Source: Paraphoma chrysanthemicola
Lineage: Eukaryota > Ascomycota > Dothideomycetes > Pleosporales > Phaeosphaeriaceae
DNA length: 64,000 nucleotides
NCBI GenBank assembly: GCA_020744225.1
Contig: JAGMWG010000018.1
Span: 1,178,001 to 1,242,000, forward strand
Direction of reading: 5' to 3'
The position numbers and the translations under genes were made by a program. The notes under the pieces were generated by a model that did not search any database, had not been told where the DNA came from, and saw only the letters and a program-made list of their open reading frames with translations. This document shows, piece after piece, positions 10,001 through 19,551 of this stretch. Positions within the stretch are counted from its first letter, which is position 1, and every line of letters begins with the position of its first letter.

Positions 10001-11758
10001 ATGACGGCAACCATGACCGACAACAACGATGAAGAAGACACGCCGTCGAGGCGCGAATCGCATTTCGCGCAGCAGCGATCGCCACAACGGTCGAGCTTGA
10101 AATCAGACAGGTCGTCCAACCCGCAACCGCGCTCAAGACCAACGAGCAGACCGCGTCTCGAGGACTTCGATCTCGACGTCAAACCAATTTCGGATCGCGC
10201 GGATAGTGAGACCATACCTTCTCCCTCGTCACCGGCGCCAAATGTACCGTACTCGAGGTCAAGAGCAGGCAGTACGGTGAAGGGAAAGAGCAGGACTCGT
10301 GCATACAGCTCCCGTGGCCGCAGTCGAAGCACTCCAAACGATGCAAAGAAACTGGAAGAGCTTCTCGCGCCAGACTCCTGGTCAAATCCATATGAACTTC
10401 TTGCTCAACCAGACACACCGCTCCGGAATGTCAGAACGCAAGAACGACCACGCCATAATGGAAGCACCCCACCATCACGTGGCTCAAAACGCCAAACACA
10501 CTCGCGACAACATTCTTTCCAATCCAGTCCCCTAAAGCCACGCGTCGGCTCTCTCGGCTCACAACTCGACATCACCGCTCTCCCTACCATGACCCCCTCG
10601 ACTCACCCCGAGCCCCCAATCGCCAGACCACCTTCTCGCCCCGCTTCCCGCGTCGCAACCGAACTTTACACCATTTCCCATCTCATATTTTTCGCCATCC
10701 TGGGCACACTTGCGCGCCTTGGCCTCCAAGCCCTAACATTCTACCCCAGCGCGCCCATCATCTTCTCTGAACTCTGGGCCAACGTCGCGGGGACATTCAT
10801 CATCGGCTTCCTCGCCGAAGACCGGCGCCTCTTCGCCGCAGAATGGGGCCCTCGTGGATCCCGCGTGGCCGAACCATTCGACATTCCCGTTCGAGCAGAC
10901 CTGTCCGCGCATAAGAAACGGCATGGCAAAGTGAAGAAGACCATTCCGCTGTATATCGGTCTTGCGACGGGGTTTTGTGGCTCGTTTACCAGTTTTTCGA
11001 GTTTTATACGCGATGTCTTTCTCGCCATGGCGAATGAGCTTAAGAGTCCCATATCTCACCCTTACCCAGCTGGTGTGGCAGTGCCCAGTCCAGAAACGAC
11101 GCTGGGACGCAATCGCGGGTACGGCTTTCTTGCGCTACTAGGCACCATTTTCGTGACGGTAGCGACGTGTTTTGCAGCGTTGAAAGTCGGTGCGCATCTT
11201 GCGCTGCTGCTCGATCCGATTATGCCCAAATTACCGTTTCGATTTATGCGGCGCGTCTTGGATCCTGTAATCGTAGTACTTGGATGGGGATGCTGGATCG
11301 GCGCAGTCTTGATGACGATTTTCCCACCGGAAAATGCGTGGCGCGGTCAAGCGCTGTTCGCATGTGTCTTTGCGCCTGTGGGATGTTTGTTGAGATATTA
11401 CTTGTCTCTGCATCTGAACCCTATACACCCATCTTTCCCACTTGGGACATTCACCGTCAACATTTTCGGCACAGTGGTACTGGGCATGGCGTACGATTTG
11501 CAGCGTGTGCCATTGCTAGCGTCGGGTACTTCGGGCGGGAGCATTGTCGGCTGCCAGGTCTTGCAGGGAGTTATGGACGGCTTTTGTGGGTGTTTGACGA
11601 CGGTGTCGACGTGGATTAGCGAATTGGACAGCTTGAAGAGAAGGCATGCATATGTGTATGGCACTGTAAGCGTATTGGTGGGTTTTGCGTTGTTGGTGGT
11701 GGTTATGGGGAGTGTGCTATGGACGATAGGGTGGGATGCTATCGTTTGCACAGTCTAG
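10001..11758 (+). CDS. FEX1: Fluoride exporter FEX with two CrcB domains
   Basis: Plasma-membrane fluoride channel/exporter that protects cells from cytosolic fluoride. The single exon gives 585 residues. The first about 215 residues are disordered (Ser/Arg/Pro-rich), far longer than in yeast. Two CrcB/Fluc units follow in tandem, as in eukaryotic FEX proteins, joined by a linker helix. Unit 1 (about 220-345) has GTLARLGLQ, a conserved Asn in WANVAGTFIIGF and the break motif TGFCGSFTSFSSF. Unit 2 (about 400-580) has GCLLRYYLSL, FTVNIFGTVVLG and DGFCGCLTTVSTW. Pore Asn and Phe/Ser-Thr positions are kept in both. ATG 10001 is the first in frame; a shorter start inside the disordered region is possible. 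Confidence 0.93.
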   Translation: MTATMTDNNDEEDTPSRRESHFAQQRSPQRSSLKSDRSSNPQPRSRPTSRPRLEDFDLDVKPISDRADSETIPSPSSPAPNVPYSRSRAGSTVKGKSRTRAYSSRGRSRSTPNDAKKLEELLAPDSWSNPYELLAQPDTPLRNVRTQERPRHNGSTPPSRGSKRQTHSRQHSFQSSPLKPRVGSLGSQLDITALPTMTPSTHPEPPIARPPSRPASRVATELYTISHLIFFAILGTLARLGLQALTFYPSAPIIFSELWANVAGTFIIGFLAEDRRLFAAEWGPRGSRVAEPFDIPVRADLSAHKKRHGKVKKTIPLYIGLATGFCGSFTSFSSFIRDVFLAMANELKSPISHPYPAGVAVPSPETTLGRNRGYGFLALLGTIFVTVATCFAALKVGAHLALLLDPIMPKLPFRFMRRVLDPVIVVLGWGCWIGAVLMTIFPPENAWRGQALFACVFAPVGCLLRYYLSLHLNPIHPSFPLGTFTVNIFGTVVLGMAYDLQRVPLLASGTSGGSIVGCQVLQGVMDGFCGCLTTVSTWISELDSLKRRHAYVYGTVSVLVGFALLVVVMGSVLWTIGWDAIVCTV

Positions 11759-11994
11759 GTATTTGCGGAGTAATGGATGGTGTTATGTTGTTGAAGATCA
11801 TGTGGCATGTATTGGCTGGGTGGGATGTAGTGCTTTGGCTGTACGATTGGGATGTAAACTTTATACATGATTAGACAAGGGCCACAAGGCAATTCATGAG
11901 CATGACATACCTTCAATTCTTCATGTCTTTATGTCACATTCAGTGTAACTTTTGAAGATACGCCGGCTCATCTAGCGCTCTTCTTTTCTTCAAT

Positions 11995-12831
11995 TCAGTT
12001 CAGACGAACCCATCTTACAATCCCAACACACCTCCCATCCATCACAGCCCCTTTTCTTTCCATCTCCTCTTGCAACGCCCATTTCAAAGTGAGATCCCCC
12101 TCTTCACTTCCACATATCCCTCCACCGCCTACTAACGCCCTCCATATCCCCTCCGCTCTCGCCCCATCACACAACTCCTCCAACACCCTCCCCTCCGAAA
12201 CCAACCTCTCATCAACCTCCATCTCCATCTGCAAATCCGCCTCTCCTACTCCACTTTCACTCCACTCTTCCCCAGGTAAAACCCCAAACTCATCATCTAC
12301 CTCCTCGGCACCCCAAACCCTACTCACCACACTCTATTGCGACATGTAATTCCTCCGCTGTCCCTTGCGCCGCATATCATTCTTACTATCCCACCGCGCG
12401 GTTTCCGGGTCAGGGACTTCGTCGCGTAACGCACCAGATCTAGTAACGGGCAACTGCTCGATCTTGGAGTATGTCGAGTCGCGTAATTCGCCGTCGCGAT
12501 CGCGTAGCGTGGGGAACGTCTTAAGATGCTGGATGAGATGGAGACGGGTGCGGCGCAGGGTGCGTGTTGCGCGAGTTAGATGTACGTTTGGTCAAATGCC
12601 GAGGAGGGCGGATGAAAGTGCCGGTTGATGGGCGGAGGTGTGTTGGGAGAGATTGTGTTTCGAGGGTTCTTGGTTGGTGTGATTGGTTAATGGCAGGTGA
12701 AGATGTGGATGTGGATTTGAGGGTTTGACGAGATCTTGTTTGACCGGATACTGGACCGTTTTGTTGTTTGTGTTGGTCGTTGAGACGGTCGCACATGCGT
12801 TGGTGGAGGATTGAGTACCTGCCCATGTCAC
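11995..12831 (-). pseudogene. Unrecognised minus-strand reading frame with two internal stops
   Basis: One minus-strand frame runs from about 12831 to a stop at 11995, broken by TGA (12594-12592) and TAG (12336-12334). The 85 codons between the stops are Arg-rich and look coding (LRRTRLHLIQHLK, SKIEQLPVTRSGALRDE). The stretch after TAG is acidic and Gly/Glu-rich. Upstream, a parallel frame contains SSAFDQTYI right beside the TGA, which could join the Arg-rich block after a one-base shift. I recognise no family. It could be a decayed gene, a gene whose introns I cannot place, or a real gene of which only 12337-12591 is well conserved. Both stops are one C-to-T change away from CGA and CAG. Confidence 0.35.
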
Positions 12832-13262
12832 GCGAGGGGTGTCGAGGAGCTATGGATGATTGTGGGATGGCTTGCGTAGAGTTCTGCCTCACGGTATATG
12901 AGGGCCGCGGATATGGCAAACCCCAGTGACGTGCGGCGCATGCGATGAGTATCCTAGAATAGACAAGATAGCCAAAGACCGTTGAATCCGTGACGGTAGA
13001 ATATCAGAGACATTAAAGGAAGGATTTGAGACAAAAGCATTGTTCCGACGGTGATGTATATGGTGGATGCCTGGACATTGTGAGCAGTGAAGTGAGCATG
13101 CGGCTACGAACGGAACGCTAAACGACTCCGTGGGCAAGAATCGTAGAGTGGGCCTAGTTGATTTTCGTCTCATGTATGCCATTTGCATATTTACAACTAT
13201 CATTTGCCACTGCAGTCGGTAAATTGTGCAAGCTTGAACACTTCAGGCTATGCATGGTTCGT
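12832..13262. other. Intergenic, possible 5' part of the broken frame
   Basis: An overlapping minus-strand frame (12521-12919) may contain an upstream exon of the broken gene. No domain was seen. Confidence 0.3.
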
Positions 13263-14765
13263 TCATCTCCTTCGTCCATGTTTCGCTATCAAACTCCTGC
13301 TCTCTCCACACAACCAGATATGTGGCCCGTCTTGCCCATCCTCTAAACCGTGCTGGTTCAGGATTGTCTCGATTTGTCGCGCTCGGCCTCGATTTGCACT
13401 CAGTGTGGTCAACTTCTCCGCCCATCCGTACAGGAAAATGGCCCGATTAAGCCCGCCGAGTTCATTTGCAAGGATCCTAGCCACGGATGGGAGTCGATCC
13501 AGTATATCATCTATATTGGTAGGGACAACGCGAATGGGTAGCTGGAAGCCTTCAGGTAGGCTGTGATCCGAATTTGCTTGCCATTCTGAGGCGAGTTTGT
13601 CAAGCGGTGCCCCGCTGAAGTCGCCTTGACCAAGTAGTATGTCCGCTCTGGTCTTCTCTGCATCGGTAGCTAACGTTTGTACAATGAGGTTAGCCTGTTC
13701 AGCTGCCTCTTGTGTTGTGACCATGGAGTGTGATGCAATCGCAGGATAGAGGTGTGTTGGTAGGAGATTCTCTTCTGCTTCCTCCTTGATTTGCGCCTGA
13801 ACTTCTCCAGGATACCAGTCCAGAATTGGGCACTGTCGGTGTGATATGTCAGAAATGAGCGCGAGCAATATGGTACAGTCGATATTGAGTGTGTCGGAAA
13901 GCGCGCGGGACCGGTCGATGAGCAAGTTTGGCAATACCATTTCGAGTGGCGGTGTTGGCGGTAGGTCATTCGCGCATTGCACGGTCGCACCAGTAGCACG
14001 GATTTTGTCGAGGATATTGTCAATCTCTTTTGTCTTTCCAGCGATGATGCGAGTGAGCACAAAGTGGACCTTTGGTGGCCGTCCACGTATCGGATTCGCC
14101 TTGGCAGCTCTGGCAAGCTCACGTGCGTTCTTGACAATGTCGACCTGATCTTCATCGTCGTCGTCGTCTTCGCTGATGGGCCGAGCGTCAGGCATATCCT
14201 CGTCTGAGTCGGAGTCATTCATCCAGCCTAGCTTCGCAAGATCGAACAACAGTCTCTTCTCTGACAGAGTGGACACGCGCAACCACTCTCCGCCTTCGTC
14301 AGCAACGATGTCGGCCAGTGCATTTGCCTTCCCTTTGGATGCTCCTCCTTTCTTCTTAGTCGTATTTCTGCCTTTCCGATCCCAGTAAAAGTACTTGCGG
14401 AACGCTTGGAGGCCCGAGGAGCGCTTTGCCGCACCCCATAGTGCTTCGTAGTATAGTAGATTCGAGGAGACAATGAAGTGACGTGCCTTCTCCTCGTCGA
14501 TATCCGAGCCTGCAATCCTTTTAAGGAACGCTAGCTCATTCTTGAAGTCATTTCGCAGATTACGATATTCAACTGGGCACTGAACTCTGGTCTGCTTTTG
14601 CTTTGCTACGACTGCCGCAACGTACGTTTCCACTTCTTCGCGGAGAGTATTGCATCGGGAGATGAGTCCATCAATGGTAACTCCAAGGTCTGTCGTTGTC
14701 GTAACACCAGTGGCATCGGTGTCCAGATCCAGATTACTGAAGTCGGTAGTGACTGACTCCGTCAT
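13263..14765 (-). CDS. DUF1308 (UPF0415) family protein
   Basis: A 500-residue intronless protein starting at ATG 14765; the open frame extends eight codons further but has no upstream ATG. The C-terminal half matches the DUF1308 family, which includes human C7orf25, with the motif PNLLIDRSRALSDTLNID followed by LLALISDISH, a PIN-like acidic and hydrophobic pattern. The N-terminal part is helical with FLKRIAGSDIDEEK and FRKYFYWDRKG. An acidic spacer (about 195-225, Asp/Glu runs) separates the two. The biochemical role of the family is not settled. The C-terminal IETILNQH block is kept, so the protein looks full length. It is the head gene of a minus-strand pair with the broken frame downstream. 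Confidence 0.85.
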   Translation of the reverse strand: MTESVTTDFSNLDLDTDATGVTTTTDLGVTIDGLISRCNTLREEVETYVAAVVAKQKQTRVQCPVEYRNLRNDFKNELAFLKRIAGSDIDEEKARHFIVSSNLLYYEALWGAAKRSSGLQAFRKYFYWDRKGRNTTKKKGGASKGKANALADIVADEGGEWLRVSTLSEKRLLFDLAKLGWMNDSDSDEDMPDARPISEDDDDDEDQVDIVKNARELARAAKANPIRGRPPKVHFVLTRIIAGKTKEIDNILDKIRATGATVQCANDLPPTPPLEMVLPNLLIDRSRALSDTLNIDCTILLALISDISHRQCPILDWYPGEVQAQIKEEAEENLLPTHLYPAIASHSMVTTQEAAEQANLIVQTLATDAEKTRADILLGQGDFSGAPLDKLASEWQANSDHSLPEGFQLPIRVVPTNIDDILDRLPSVARILANELGGLNRAIFLYGWAEKLTTLSANRGRARQIETILNQHGLEDGQDGPHIWLCGESRSLIAKHGRRR

Positions 14766-15185
14766 CTTCACAATGCGGCCCTGCAACAAAGTTGTGTTGA
14801 CCCCAGCAAGATAGAACTATGACCGAAATGATAGTTTTGCGAATAGTCTGGCAAACATGGTCAATCCGAGGAGTCGTTGTACGGAAAAGGCGAAGTCGCG
14901 TTGCTGCCTGCTCTCCCAGCACTCAAGGGGAAGTAATGAGTCAATGGAGATGACGTGCGAAAGTTCTTCCGAGATATAGTGCTTTCTTACGCGTAAGAAA
15001 AGCTCTAAAATCCGCTCAATCAGAATTGAAGGGTACTGTTAGTCTGTGGCCTGTCATGGGGTGCGAGTGTAGGAAGAAAAGGTCGGGCCGACGATTCCCC
15101 GCAAGCCAACCCCGCCAAAAGTTGCCCGCTCGCGACATGCAGTCACCCGCTCGAAGACACCTCCATTCCAACCCCACAATTCACC
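14766..15185. other. Divergent promoter region, DUF1308 gene and SRP9
   Basis: The flanking starts diverge. A CT-poor, mixed sequence was seen without a clear motif. Confidence 0.4.
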
Positions 15186-15751
15186 ATGCCATACTTCAAG
15201 ACGAGCGCTGAATGGTACGAGCAGTCATCGCTGCTGCTAAAAGCGCGACCAACCACCGTATGCCACGAAGCAGACTGCGCACGCGACCGACCTAACCTTA
15301 GCTGTAGACACGCATAACCTCAAAATACTCAGTACTGAAGCCCTCGGCATCAAAAGTCGCGAAACGGAAGAGCTACGCCGCGAAGCACACGGATAAGCCC
15401 GCAGACACATCACGGTCAGCTTCGCCGCCGCCGCAACCACAAGCTCCAGAAGATCCCACAACCACATTCACATTGAAGACGTACGACCCGGAATCAGGAA
15501 CATGTCTGCAGTATGAGACAAACAAGGCAGCAGAAGTGGGGCGGCTAATTGGCAACCTTGGAAGATTAGGACGGTCAATGGCTGCCCTTCCGGACGCTGT
15601 AGAGGATCCGAGCGCTCCTACTGGAAGAGGGGACGGCGTGTCAACACCGCAGCTGGACGAGGGTGGGGATGTCAAGATGGGCGGAGTCCCGGTCGATCCG
15701 AAAGCAGGTGCACCTGCGGGCGGCAAGAAGAAAAAGAAGGGCAAGAAATGA
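15186..15751 (+). CDS. SRP9: Signal recognition particle SRP9 subunit, frame disrupted
   Basis: SRP9 helps form the Alu domain of the signal recognition particle, which slows translation during targeting to the ER. Exon 1 (from 15186) gives MPYFKTSAEWYEQSSLLLK; exon 2 (from 15308) gives TRITSKYS, a low-complexity spacer, then LKTYDPESGTCLQY, NKAAEVGRLIGNLGRLG and a Lys-rich end. These match the fungal SRP9-21 domain. An A5 run at 15239-15243 puts exon 1 one base out of frame before the expected KARPTT block. With four A's, exon 1 (72 nt) and exon 2 (444 nt) join perfectly across a 49-nt intron. As written, only a longer intron ending at 15332 keeps the frame, and it removes the conserved TRITSKY. 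The lesion is a real mutation or an assembly indel. Confidence 0.85.
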
Positions 15752-16104
15752 GTATAAGTCTGGAATTTGAATCCATCGCCAAAGCGAAAGAAAAGTCATC
15801 GAGCATGGCCACGAGGATGCTCATGCCGAGAGTCATATCCATGCGATTATTACTTCTAAAATAATCACGACTCGGTGGAGAAGCTTGTATCAGATACGAT
15901 GGCTTGAGCATGATGGTCCATGCATTAATTCGATTCGCAACAGCTAGCAACCTAAGATACCCTCTCCAAATGTTGCCCAGCTCGCATGAAGACTCTATAA
16001 CCCATTACGGCCTCAGCTGTCTGCGTCCACTAATATCCATGCTCACTTCATACGCGCTTCCGCGCAATGGAGGACCGACCCCAGTGCCTAATTAGCGATC
16101 CTTC
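15752..16104. other. Convergent 3' region, SRP9 and small acidic protein
   Basis: The flanking genes converge. No gene or repeat was seen. Confidence 0.5.
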
Positions 16105-16341
16105 TTAAACCCCTTCAAACTGCTTCTTCTTCTCCGCCTCCGTCTTTCCCACAATAACCCACTCCTTCACATCTTCTGCATCCTGCGCAGACTTCTTGAC
16201 TTCTTCTTCGTCCAGCACTTCCCACGGCGACTCTTGGCTGCTTGAACCCGGTTCCTCCATGACGATCTGGGCCTTGGCGGCGCGGTTGATGAAGTCGTTG
16301 AGCTGGGCTGCGCCACTCGGGTTGTGATGCCTGCGGCTCAT
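16105..16341 (-). CDS. Small acidic hypothetical protein
   Basis: A 78-residue single-exon protein from ATG 16341. It begins with a basic N-terminus (MSRRHHNPSGAAQLNDFI) and continues with many Glu, Asp and Lys residues. A hydrophobic repeated pattern WEVLDEEE and WVIVGKTEAE is visible. The composition and clean ends suggest a real small protein, but I recognise no family. It has no signal peptide and no membrane segment. Confidence 0.5.
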   Translation of the reverse strand: MSRRHHNPSGAAQLNDFINRAAKAQIVMEEPGSSSQESPWEVLDEEEVKKSAQDAEDVKEWVIVGKTEAEKKKQFEGV

Positions 16342-17030
16342 ACTTGAATTAAGGCCGATGAAAATAATGGGCTACAGTCCAAGTGTGTCTGTGTCTTGGA
16401 GAATCGGGACTTTCGGATTGCTGAAGTGAGAGTTGCGAGTTGAGGATTTTCGTTCCCGAAAGTGTGTGTGTTAGTAAGTGGTCGGAATCTGACAGGATAA
16501 AATAATCTATGCAGAGTAAATGTGAATGTTGGTGTGAATTAGTTCTTCGCTTCTGGGGAAGCACTTGCAAGTAAATTCTAGTCTGCAAAATATGTGCTGA
16601 CCCGTTGTCAATATCACTTGAATGTAATGCACTTACGGAAGTGAATATTCGACGGGTATCATTGAAGTCAAGCAGGAGCGATTGCCGTAGCCTCAGAAAT
16701 ATGACCAATGAGAATGTGATATACAAGAGTCAAATAAGCTTCCTCATGTATCACTTCTCGGTAGCTTGTCGCTACTGAGTAATAGGGTTGCTTGGGTTAT
16801 TGGCCGGAGATGCGGCGCAAGTGTTCTAAAGACTCAGAGTAGAGAGAAATGAGGAGTATAATTTGTTTGTTTGGATTGGGGTATCATCATGATCAATCCC
16901 TGCCACTGTTATGAATTAGAGACAAGAACATGAACCTGTTTGCTCGTTACTGGCTCCTATCAACAGTCCTTTGGATGAGTACAAGGCTCCCCCCTTTCTC
17001 GTGCCTTCATGACTCTTATATAACACTATA
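16342..17030. other. Intergenic, no gene seen
   Basis: A minus-strand frame of 125 codons at 16349-16726 overlaps here, but its amino-acid makeup and lack of motifs suggest chance. The stretch likely holds the promoter of the small acidic gene and the 3' end of the membrane protein gene. Confidence 0.45.
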
Positions 17031-18566
17031 TTAACCTTGATACACTTTACCTACCTCTACAGGCGTGATTGTAATAGGAGACCCAGATGTACCAACTCTA
17101 GGCATCGCCCCTACTACAGAGTATTTTACGCCCCAGTAGAGTGGCTTCTTACTTCCTTCACCCCAGTCATCAATCAAGTCCACTATCGTCTGAAGATGGC
17201 CATATGCAACTGGTTGCGGTCCCTTCTGCGTCTTCCGCGCCAAATATTCCCCTAACAATGTCAGGAATATCATAACTCCAGTAAGAACAGCCAGAGGTAT
17301 TGCATTAACGGACACGATAACCGCGGTGCCCAGATATAGAGACCAAACACTAGCAGAGCTAAATAGCCATTGAGCGAAGGGCTTCATAACAAATAGAATC
17401 CACCATTGCCAGCTTTGAAGAGCCCCCATAAGACCAGATGTGTGCAGGGATGTGCCCTTTCTCGTTGCGGCATGTCGCCACGCGGTTTCATCCCGGGTTA
17501 CGTTCACAATAAGCTCCATACAGTGCAATGGGACGCTTATCGAAGCTTGAAGGGCTAAGCCGAATAGGAAGAACAGGACAAGGCATATGAGTGATTGTTG
17601 GTCCTCGGTGAGTGTATTAGGGCCGGCGATGAAAAAATTGAGGTATGTATAATGGTCCATGCCGAAGAATACCCAATGTTTTGGGCTGGCAGGATTCAGG
17701 TAAACCGAAAGACCGCATACCACACCTGTCAATACACAACTTATCGCCAAAGCAACCCACACAACCCTCGCCATGTTCTTAATTTGTTTGTAAGAGTCGC
17801 GAGCTGGTCGCTGTAAAGCGGACGCCTGAATAGGTTGTGCTGAAAGTGTTGCCATGTTCACAGACATCATGCCGCGGCCTGGTCGACGGTGAAGCACTTC
17901 ATTGTGAAGGCATGCAAGAGCAGTGTCAAGCGGATTAGGGCTCCAGGTCAATATTGCTGCTTTTTGTGTGGATAGAGATAGAATAGCCACAGCAGATAAG
18001 CCTAATAGCCCCACGCCTAACATGATGAATGCAATGCCGTTAACGTAAAGGGTTCGGTACTCGTCCACTTCGATATCGTCGTAGAGGATGAGCAACTGTG
18101 AACTAGCAGCGTAGCTGAGGGCTAAAAATAGTCCAGAGAGAGTATTGACTATTTTCCCATTTGCCCATGTGTTCTTCGACGACGTGAATAGTCGGAGGTT
18201 AGAGTTGTACTCCAAGCGGCCCTCCTGGACAAGTGTCCATCGCAACGAGGTCGCATGCACATATCCAAGGACGTCTGTGCATGCAGCGACGACCATGTTG
18301 ATGCAGAGTGATATTACGTGTCCCATAAGACTCGATGCACGGAGAATATATACTCCTTGTGTATCAGAATCATCATGGATGCGGTGTTGGAAGACTGGAC
18401 CGCAGGTAGCCAGGCAGCTCATTCCGAGTAGTGCAGAAAACCAAATGCCAGCGACACAAAATTTCTTGGTTGAATGTGCTTTGTCATATTCTGGTAGGTC
18501 TGTGATGAGGCCGCTGTTGCTAGCTTCGACATCGGCTTCGTCCAACTTTGATGTTCCAGTTTTCAT
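17031..18566 (-). CDS. Fungal multi-pass membrane protein of unknown function
   Basis: A 511-residue protein from ATG 18566; the open frame continues upstream to 18626 without another ATG. It has about eight hydrophobic segments: a first helix near residue 40, a pair around 80-130, more near 150-220, and several from 280 to the end. The C-terminal part carries YGHLQTIVDLIDDW, LYWGVKY and VGTSGSPITI, a tail I associate with a lineage-specific ascomycete membrane family, often near secondary-metabolism or accessory genes. No transporter signature, kinase or catalytic motif is visible. The function is unknown and the gene looks intact. Confidence 0.7.
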   Translation of the reverse strand: MKTGTSKLDEADVEASNSGLITDLPEYDKAHSTKKFCVAGIWFSALLGMSCLATCGPVFQHRIHDDSDTQGVYILRASSLMGHVISLCINMVVAACTDVLGYVHATSLRWTLVQEGRLEYNSNLRLFTSSKNTWANGKIVNTLSGLFLALSYAASSQLLILYDDIEVDEYRTLYVNGIAFIMLGVGLLGLSAVAILSLSTQKAAILTWSPNPLDTALACLHNEVLHRRPGRGMMSVNMATLSAQPIQASALQRPARDSYKQIKNMARVVWVALAISCVLTGVVCGLSVYLNPASPKHWVFFGMDHYTYLNFFIAGPNTLTEDQQSLICLVLFFLFGLALQASISVPLHCMELIVNVTRDETAWRHAATRKGTSLHTSGLMGALQSWQWWILFVMKPFAQWLFSSASVWSLYLGTAVIVSVNAIPLAVLTGVMIFLTLLGEYLARKTQKGPQPVAYGHLQTIVDLIDDWGEGSKKPLYWGVKYSVVGAMPRVGTSGSPITITPVEVGKVYQG

Positions 18567-19551
18567 TTGGATCGTAGGGATTTTCAGAGCCGATAAGAAT
18601 CTGTTGGGGATGGTAGGCCGTTCCAAATGGCGAGTTTGAGTAGCTACGCTATATATTCAACTGACAAGCCACGTTCTCGAACACTGGGTGGTGGCTGAGA
18701 GCTGAAAGGCTTAGATGATTTTAGCTCCGGCCTAGCCTCCATAAGCAATGCCAATGGCGCGGTTCGCAACGCGTGGCCCAACAACCTAGCTAGCTTTGAT
18801 TGGTGTGTTCAAGACGACGTTACTGAATCAAGTCCTGCATTAAATTCATTGAAGCTCAAGTGGACAGAGTATTCGCTTATCCACCATCACAATTGGTGCC
18901 GAGCGCGAGCTGAAAGTTAGTTGCAACTAGTAAGGTCAGCTCAAGCGACGAAGAGCATTAGTGTCAACGCGCAGCTCCACACCCACTACGACATGCAGCC
19001 AGAAAGGAACGTATAATCGAAGTCCATTAATCATTGTGTGCGGAATAGTATATATCGCACAGGCTATGCCGCTGCACAAGGCTTCGCCTCACGTGCGCGC
19101 GCCTCCTCTTTTACGCAACTGCGCACACCCTTTAGGAGGGAGTGACAGGGATGCGATCTACCAGGCTTGATGAGTTAGGTAACAAAAGGCTGAAATCGAT
19201 ATAGGGTATTAACAAACATATAACGTTTCTGCCATCAACTTTTCATTCACCATAAGAGAGCTCGCCTTTGAGAGATTAGCTCGTGGAAGGAGGCAGAAGC
19301 TTGTTGCCACGAGGAAGGCGCTATACTGTTAGATTGCAGACAGCTGGCATGAACTCAACAGCTCTCTTGGCTAGAGTATATTTCCAAAGTCAACTGCAAG
19401 GCAATGAAGCAATACCCGAACAAGCGGAGTCTTCGATGAGGATTCAAGAAGTGTATGATTCGTGATCACGTTCTTTAGTTTTACTAAAAGTTATCTGCAA
19501 TCATGGTTCATACAAGCGCTACGCTACCCTAGTAACAATTCAAGAAGACAC
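18567..19551. other. Intergenic, no gene seen
   Basis: Nearly 1 kb lies between two minus-strand genes. A few short frames occur but none has support. It should hold the promoter of the membrane-protein gene. Confidence 0.5.

Noticed and set aside
16349..16726. 125-codon minus-strand frame
   Set aside because: Composition is atypical for a protein and no conserved motif or continuation exists.
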